In this document: piece by piece, positions 15,376 through 21,152 of the stretch
Position numbering within the stretch: the stretch's first letter is position 1
Layout of the letters: every line of letters starts with the position of its first letter
NCBI GenBank assembly: GCA_016715405.1
Contig: JADKAE010000042.1
Location: 1 to 21,152, forward strand
Reading direction: 5' to 3'
DNA length: 21,152 nucleotides
Source: Saprospiraceae bacterium
Lineage (GTDB): Bacteria > Bacteroidota > Bacteroidia > Chitinophagales > Saprospiraceae
Made by a program: the position numbers and the translations under genes
The notes under the pieces: model-generated
What the model was told of the DNA's origin: nothing
Databases searched by the model: none
What the model saw: the letters and a program-made list of their open reading frames with translations, nothing else

Positions 15376-16346
15376 ATGGCATCATTATTTGATGATTTAA
15401 TCCCGTATGATGACCCCACACCCCAGGATGATAACTTGGAAGTAGATGAGGTTCCCACAGAAGAAACAGAAGATGTTTCTCAAGCGGAAGATGAAGATAT
15501 AGATGATAGAGCAGATGCTCTATACAACTATCTGGTAGAATCCAGTATGATTTCAGCAAGAGAAGGTTTTAGACCTACTACTGAAAATATGACAGAGATA
15601 CTAGATTCACTTCCCGAAGAATTATTTACTACTGCACTTTCCAGTGTGCACGAAAATGCACAAGATTTACTAGACTATTCATTTAGACTTGGCCCAGATG
15701 CTACTATCGAAAACTTAAAGAAGTTTTTGATTCATATGTAGCACCAGCAGAACTTGTAATCGAAACAGAAGAAGATGCTTATAACTTCTTAAAAGAAGAA
15801 TTGAAGCAATCTAAAGTATTTAGAAGCGAAGATAAGCTGATTAGATATCTGGAAGATTTACAGGAAGATGATACTTTACTTGAAACAGCTAAAGAAAAGC
15901 TTGAAGAAAAACAAGCTGTAATAGCTGAAGCACGTAAATCAGAAATAGAACAAGTTAAACAAGTTAAACTTGAACAGGAACAACAAAGTAAACAGTTTTA
16001 TCAGAATATCTATGAAACTGTAGATGGACTTAGTTGGGATAAATCACGCAAAGCAGTTGTACTTAAAAATATAGAACCTAAAGAGGTATCTAGAAAAAAC
16101 CAATTGATATTAAAATCCCCTATGGCACTTGTGCAATTAGCAGATATCTATTCAAGATTCGATGAAAAGACAGGTCAATTTGATTTGACTAGTTTTGAAA
16201 TGAAAACTGATAGTAAAGCCACAAATGCTAAAAAGGATGAACTTATAAAAAATAAACTGGAGAGTTCATTAAACAAAATCCGTGCAAGTGGAAAAGGTAA
16301 TGAAAGCTCTGGTAGTTTCTTTTCACAATTTAGTAAAACAGATTAA
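15376..16346 (+). CDS. Putative head scaffolding protein (one frame break)
   Basis: About 323 residues after one break near 15727 in a T-run (KKFLIHM becomes KKFFDSYVAPAEL). The N-terminus is very acidic (residues 5-55, many D/E), the middle and C-terminal parts are long helices rich in E, K and Q (KEKLEEKQAVIAEARK, EQVKQVKLEQEQQSK), and the end is flexible and serine-rich (SGSFFSQFSK). Acidic and coiled-coil scaffolding proteins are typically encoded between portal and MCP, exactly this place. No protease motif is visible. The call rests on position and composition. Its own promoter lies immediately upstream. Confidence 0.65.
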
Positions 16347-16351
16347 AACAA

Positions 16352-17947
16352 ATGTTAAGACGTAGAAGTGCTCTAGAAAGGGTAGTGCGTAAAGATTGGG
16401 GTGGTAGCTATGCAGATAGCTTTACTCACGCTGAACTATTCCGTACATATGGCCCTACCAATTTCGGTATGATTGATGCACAGCTATTCGCTTCAGATGT
16501 AGATTCAAATATCATCAACCGTCCTTGGGTATGGCTTACTGCTGCACAGGGTAATATGATGACTACTGATCCCGGTAAAAATGATTACCAGTGGGGACTC
16601 GCTGAAGATGTAATGGCAGATGCTCGCATTACAAAAGTAGATGATAACCTTCCTACTTACCCCGGTAAGGCCAATGGCGAATTTATTATCTATTTAGACA
16701 AAGGATGGTTTCATGAACCCGTACTGTTAAAACAGACTCACATGATTCTCCTTTACTTCGTATTATAGGCCATCCAGTACAAATTAGTGCTAACGAATGG
16801 CAATACACAGTTAAGCTACAGGATGGTGATCCTACTAGCTGGATAGACGCTGAATACCTACAAGTAGGTCGTAGGGTAGTTGATGGCGGTACATCTACCG
16901 CTGATGAACTAAACTACAAATATGGTGGTGATTATTTCGCTAACATGTTTAACCTACAATCTCAAATTGGTTATGTAGGTCGTAAGGGTAGAAGTTACAG
17001 ACAAATTTATTCGTCTGGAAATGAATGGTAAATCTTCTGGTATGGGTTATAGCATCTCTGGTGGAGGTGGAAACTTCAACGATGGTCAAGCCATTGGTGT
17101 AGGTTATGTATATCAACCCGGACTTGCTGATAAGACACAAGCTAAGAAAGTACCACAAGGTTCCTTCATTACTATGGCTGAAGCACGTCTTGCTGAAAGG
17201 ATTTCAGAAGATAAAAACTTCATGATGGAGTTTGGACGTACCGAGGTAACAGTAGATCCTGGAAACTGGTCGTCCTATTAAAGTTGCACCAGGTTGGAGG
17301 CAAATCCGAAAGATGGTCACTACCATCCTCATAATGGTACTATTACTCTTTATGAAATTTACGAAAGACTTCAAGACTTGTTTGTAACTCGTTATGGTGT
17401 TGGCGAACCTGTAGTTGTTCTTAGAACTGGTAAAGGTGGTATTGAGTTGTTTAGCCGTATGGTTAATGCTGAAGCTGGTCTAAACCCATTCGTATTACAG
17501 GATAGCTACTTTATCGGACGTACTACTTCTGAAATTACACCTAATGCACTAAAATATGGTGCACAGTTTACAGAGATTCTAATGCCTAACGGTATTACGC
17601 TTAAAGTAATGTATGACCCAACTAAGGACAACCCACGTTATTATCCTGAAAAAGTACCTGGAACAAATTACTCTACAGAGTCGTTTACTTTTGACGTACT
17701 TGATTTAGGTGTAACTGATGCTGCTCCTGCTGGTGCACGTACTCGTAGTAATATCTCAATGGTATACGAAGAAGCTTATGAAGAATATTTTAACGTATCT
17801 AATGTTTATGATATTCGTACAGGCGCTAAGAAAAATGGTGAAAACGTAGCTATGCTTGACAAACAAGCTGGTATTTATCGTGGTAGCTCTTGCGGCTTGG
17901 CCGTATGGGATACTAGCCGTATTCTTTGCATGCCTTATAACGGTTAA
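16352..17947 (+). CDS. Major capsid protein, crAss-like HK97 fold (about four frame breaks)
   Basis: About 530 residues when rebuilt, the usual length of crAss-like MCP. Start MLRRRSALERVVRKDWGG directly follows ATTAAAACAA. Segments recognisable across frames: ADSFTHAELFRTYGP, NRPWVWLTAAQGNMMT, then DSPLLRIIGHPVQISANEWQ, KVEVTDKFIRLEMNG, the typical ETGRPIKVAPGWRQ and DGHYHPHNGT, and MPNGITLKVMYDP near the C-terminus. Breaks near 16735, 17001 (an extra G in GGG), 17262 and 17310. Such density in the most abundant virion protein cannot be real in a viable phage, so sequence error is the likely cause. Followed by a strong terminator. No SD site; the A-rich leader may serve in its place. Confidence 0.88.
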
Positions 17948-17956
17948 TTTTCCTTT

Positions 17957-18000
17957 GATGAAGAGTAGGTTATCACTAACCTCTCTTCATCTTCTTTTTT
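17957..18000 (+). terminator. Strong Rho-independent terminator behind the capsid gene
   Basis: GATGAAGAG (17957-17965) pairs with CTCTTCATC (17983-17991), and within it AGGTTA pairs with TAACCT around the loop TCAC, with one bulged T. A TTCTTTTTT tract follows (17992-18000). It would limit transcripts into the downstream virion genes, setting the MCP in excess over minor proteins. No promoter was seen between it and the gene at 18027. Confidence 0.85.
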
Positions 18001-18026
18001 GATTTTATTCTAAACACGAAACGTTT

Positions 18027-19154
18027 ATGTCAACAAAAATTATGGTTAAACCTGTACCGCGTGAAAGCGTACAGAAACGTCACTTAACTCCTGTAAGATT
18101 ATGGGACCCAATTAAGAAACAGTTTGTAGATACTGGTCAGGCTTCAGGTAAAACTAAAGCTACTGGTGCAGTAGATACTTATAGTTTTGATTCCGACCTT
18201 TCTAAAGGTGTACTTATTACAGGACTTGAAGAAATGATTCCTAATCCATATAAAGATATGGACTGGTTAGAAGTGAAGATGCAACAAGCACTATCAGATA
18301 AGTGGGAAAACTTTACTACCTAATATGGTAAAACAAGAGAAGATTTCTCGTCAGGTTTATTATAGAAATATTAGATAGTGTAGACCTAACTTCTATACTT
18401 CCAAGATTAGTCAAAGTATGATTAACATAGGTCAAGCCTATGATCCTAAAATACCTAAGACATTTCTAGAGAAGTTCGAGGTTACTTTTATGATGGTGGT
18501 AATGTATTTACTTCAGATACACAACGTGGTAGATTTGCAATTCAGTTATGTAGATATAAAAAGCTAATCGCTAAGAACAGAGATATTGCTAATAGCAACT
18601 ATCACATGTTTTACATAGCTGAAGAAAATGAAGAAGAAGTGGATAGGATTCGTATCGACAGGTTAGAAAATGAAGCTATTGCTGCACTATCCGAGATGCA
18701 AAATAAATATCCTCCCTTCAAGCTTTATCAGTTTGCAATTATACTACGTAATGAAAATGGTGCTGCTGTAGTAACTACTACCGGAGATGTAAATTCTCAA
18801 ATAGTAGAAGATCAGCTAAACCGATTTATCAAAAATAAAGACAGGTATAAAGCAGATAGGATTCACAAATTCTTAGATGCATTTAAACTGTTTAAAGGTG
18901 ATTCTGATAGATTCTTAGTAGAGTATATGTTCTCACAGGCTCTTAATCATAGAGTATTTACTGCACGAGATGGTTACTTCTTCTGGAACTCTAAAACAGA
19001 AACTCCTGCTTGGTATCAATGGAAAACAGACAATGCTTTAAAAACATTCCTACTTAAAGAGTATGGAACTTATAATAAAAAAGATCCGTCTGATTCCAAT
19101 GCGTATCACACACTACGTGCAGAATTAATGAATAAAGGTGTTAAATTTGAATAA
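18027..19154 (+). CDS. Conserved virion or head-tail protein of crAss-like phages (several frame breaks)
   Basis: About 375 residues when rebuilt. The N-terminal frame (MSTKIMVKPVPRESVQ...) ends at 18323; coding continues as LPNMVKQEKISRQVYY, EILDSVDPNFYTSKISQSM, PKIPKTFLEKF and FRGYFYDGGNVFTSDTQRGR, then joins the final long frame (HMFYIAEENEEEVDRIR... to AELMNKGVKFE). Breaks lie near 18316, 18355, 18395 and 18480. It is helical and charged in its second half. It lies just behind MCP in the position where crAss-like phages encode conserved structural proteins; I cannot give its exact role. The stop overlaps the next start by one base. Confidence 0.65.
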
Positions 19155-19902
19155 TGGCTTCAATACAAAAAGCTCACTGGCTGTTTAAGGAAAGGTACAA
19201 TAAGACGAATAGTAATCATTATCGTGATTTCTCGCCTATACAAATTGACCAGTTTCTAACAGATGCTACCCATCAGTTCATAGAAGAGTTTGCCTTTCCG
19301 GAATGCATCAACAAAGATTTGACATGATTGCAAATCTTATAGTAACTTATCCTGAACAGCCGGAGCTTGAAGCTTTTACATCATCCGATAATGTGTATGA
19401 GTTTAAGATGTCAGAATTGGAATATCCATATCTTCACTTTAAACGCGCATATGTAACTACTAACTGTGGATTAACTAAAGTTGAAATAGTAGGTCAGGGC
19501 AGACTAAATGATATTTTATCAGATAGTTTACAACAACCTTCTAAAACTTGGAGAAGACTAGTTGGTACGTTTGCCAAATCAAGTGATGAAAATAACATCT
19601 CTTTATATGTATACGCTGTAGATGGATTCACTGTTGATACACTACGTATAGAATATGTACGTAAACCAAAGACTTGCTTCTTCGGAGGTTATAATAGTCT
19701 TGAGTTTAAACAATGTGTAGCTACTAATGGTGAAAACTGTAGTCAGTATTATAATACTACTACTCCATTACAGGATATAGAAATCAATGAAAATTATCTT
19801 ACAACTATAGTAGATATAGCTGTAAAAGAAGCAGCCAGAGTCATGCGTGATACTGGCACAGTTCAGCTCCAGATGGAGAAAATAAATTCAATAACTAACT
19901 AA
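19154..19902 (+). CDS. Putative head-tail connector protein (one frame break)
   Basis: About 250 residues. The first frame, MASIQKAHWLFKERYN, stops at TGA 19323-19325; a break near 19300 leads into MHQQRFDMIANLIVTYPEQ, continuing to TAA at 19902. The N-terminal region is helical (DQFLTDATHQFIEEF), the centre beta-rich (YPYLHFKRAYVTT, NISLYVYAVDGF, TLRIEYVRKP) and the last 40 residues helical (IVDIAVKEAARVMRD). Helix-sheet-helix proteins of this size between MCP and tail genes are usually adaptor or ring proteins (P22 gp4 or gp10-like roles in crAss-like phages). This is by position and shape only. Confidence 0.55.
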
Positions 19903-19912
19903 TTAATTAACA

Positions 19913-21152
19913 ATGCGTAACAAAACTAACATGCTTCCTATGGAAGTAATCTTAGTAGGAACTGGTGATCAAGAAGTCCCTTCTGGTGTACTTGTTGCTG
20001 CTGGTAATGCACTAAACATTGCCGATGGTCAACTTGCAGTTATGTCAGAAGAGCATGGTGGCACAGTAGCACATGGCGAACTAATCGTAGCTGGTACTAC
20101 ATCTACTCAAGTATCCCGTGTATCTGTTATTCAAGGTACTCCTAACTCTACACAGATCAACAAGGTTAGTGCCTTTGTGGCAACCACAAAGCTTTTGTAA
20201 AGTCTCAAGTAATTGAACGCGATAAAGTACGTAGCGTAGCTACTACTCTATATGCTGTTCCTACTTATTCTGGTCGTGTAGCTCGTGGACTATCTGGTGT
20301 AGTTGCAGATACTCGTTACAAGATGCAAATTGGTCTAGAAGGTGTACGTACAGACTTAGTATTTAACGTTAACCGTGACAACACTACAGTAGTACAAGAT
20401 ACTCCTGCTGCTGCACCAACCAACATTAATGACTACTTACTACAGAACATGGCTCTAAAAGCTAACCGCAGCTCACAAGTAGTAGGAGAAGCCGTACCCG
20501 GTGTATTCTCTGCTGGTAACAAGCCTTTCTTTGTATTTGGTCTTAAAGTAGCTGGTGGTGCTGGTACTGCAATTGGTACTATGACTAAGAATACTGCTGC
20601 ATTTAATGTAAGCTTCAGTATACTATGCCTAATGGTACTACCGTACAAGTAACCTTTACACCTGATGAAACTTTTATTAGCACACTTCATGAAGTACTAA
20701 CACAAGATTCTGCACTTGCTTCTGCCACAATTGAAAAAACCTAGGTAACGTAACTCCCGGTTCGCCGCTACAGTTGATGCTATCTTAGTAGTTTCTTTTG
20801 ACGAAGATCAGGCACTAGCATTTGATAACATCAAAGCTAACAAAACTCGTATACTCATTCGGTATTAGTGGTGGTGAAGCAGGTGCTTTAACCTATACTA
20901 CTGAAGAAGTTTCTGAAGCTTTTGAAGGTCGTAACACAGGTCGTCAACTATTACTACGTTACAAAGATCGCGCAGGTCTACAGGTATTTAACATGCAAAA
21001 TCATGTGATTGGAAGTGAATATTTCATTGAAGCTCCTAACTACATTGATGAAGACAAAAACTACACCATAACTGTTATTGAGCATTACGATACAGAAGAT
21101 ACACTTAACAACCAATCACAGTTTGTTAAGCAAACAGTTATTGCACTGGAAG
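19913..21152 (+). CDS. Virion structural protein, beta-rich, cut by the window end (several frame breaks)
   Basis: At least 413 residues are present. The start MRNKTNMLPMEVILVGTG follows AATTAATTAACA. The protein is rich in V, T, G and A with repeated strand-turn patterns (AAGNALNIADGQLAVMSEE, VARGLSGVVADTRYKMQIG, KPFFVFGLKVAGGAGT, TMPNGTTVQVTFTPDETF, QLLLRYKDRAGLQVFNM), typical of capsid-surface or tail beta-sandwich proteins. Breaks near 20190, 20615, 20742, 20768 and 20862 interrupt the frame. It is probably translated after the connector gene (11 bases between). No specific family recognised. Confidence 0.6.

Noticed and set aside
20173..20191. Perfect 8-bp hairpin CTTTGTGG/CCACAAAG exactly at a frame break, possibly a programmed frameshift signal
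   Set aside because: No slippery heptamer lies upstream of the stem, and equal breaks occur in many genes without a hairpin. Sequence error is simpler.

Overview
The window looks like part of the genome of a tailed phage of the crAss-like group (order Crassvirales) infecting a member of the Bacteroidota. The basis is the gene order TerL, portal, scaffold-like protein, crAss-type major capsid protein and further virion genes, plus an HU/IHF-like gene beside an HTH gene. Other support comes from promoters of the Bacteroidota type (TTTG or TTG, then about 20 bases, then TAnnTTTG), the near absence of Shine-Dalgarno sites, a Bacteroidota-style signal peptide ending in Gly-Gln, and low G+C. The standard code fits: TAG ends several genes and never interrupts TerL, portal or MCP once frames are restored.

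Layout. Positions 1-354 are non-coding. A single leftward gene (372-614) ends in a strong terminator. Everything from about 725 runs rightward. First come a promoter and a badly broken GIY-YIG homing endonuclease with a NUMOD-like piece (783-1511). A second promoter (1628-1658) then leads into small, tightly overlapped genes (1682-3252), an HTH protein, and an HU/IHF-like protein fused in frame to a GroES-like domain. After these come a membrane-anchored or lipoprotein gene, a zinc-ribbon protein, a DUF1573-like protein, a glycosyltransferase, a one-TM peptide and a SAM methyltransferase. Next are a conserved unknown (7464-8073), a secreted protein (8086-8592), two tandem Tad2/DUF2829 proteins (candidate anti-Thoeris sponges, 8589-9094) and an HExxH protein. 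The packaging and head block follows: TerL (9411-12837) with an intein inside its P-loop, portal (12818-15333), scaffold-like gene with its own promoter (15376-16346), MCP (16352-17947) with a strong terminator, and three further virion or connector candidates, the last cut by the window end.

The most notable element is the TerL intein. It begins with Ala instead of Cys or Ser and carries the Trp-Cys-Thr set that defines class 3 inteins, together with two intact LAGLIDADG motifs.

Caution. About thirty frame breaks of one or two bases interrupt otherwise well-conserved genes (TerL, portal, MCP and others), several of them in homopolymer runs. This looks like sequence or assembly error more than biology, so each gene is annotated across its full reconstructed span with the breaks noted. 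By contrast, 3249-7435 has no detectable break.
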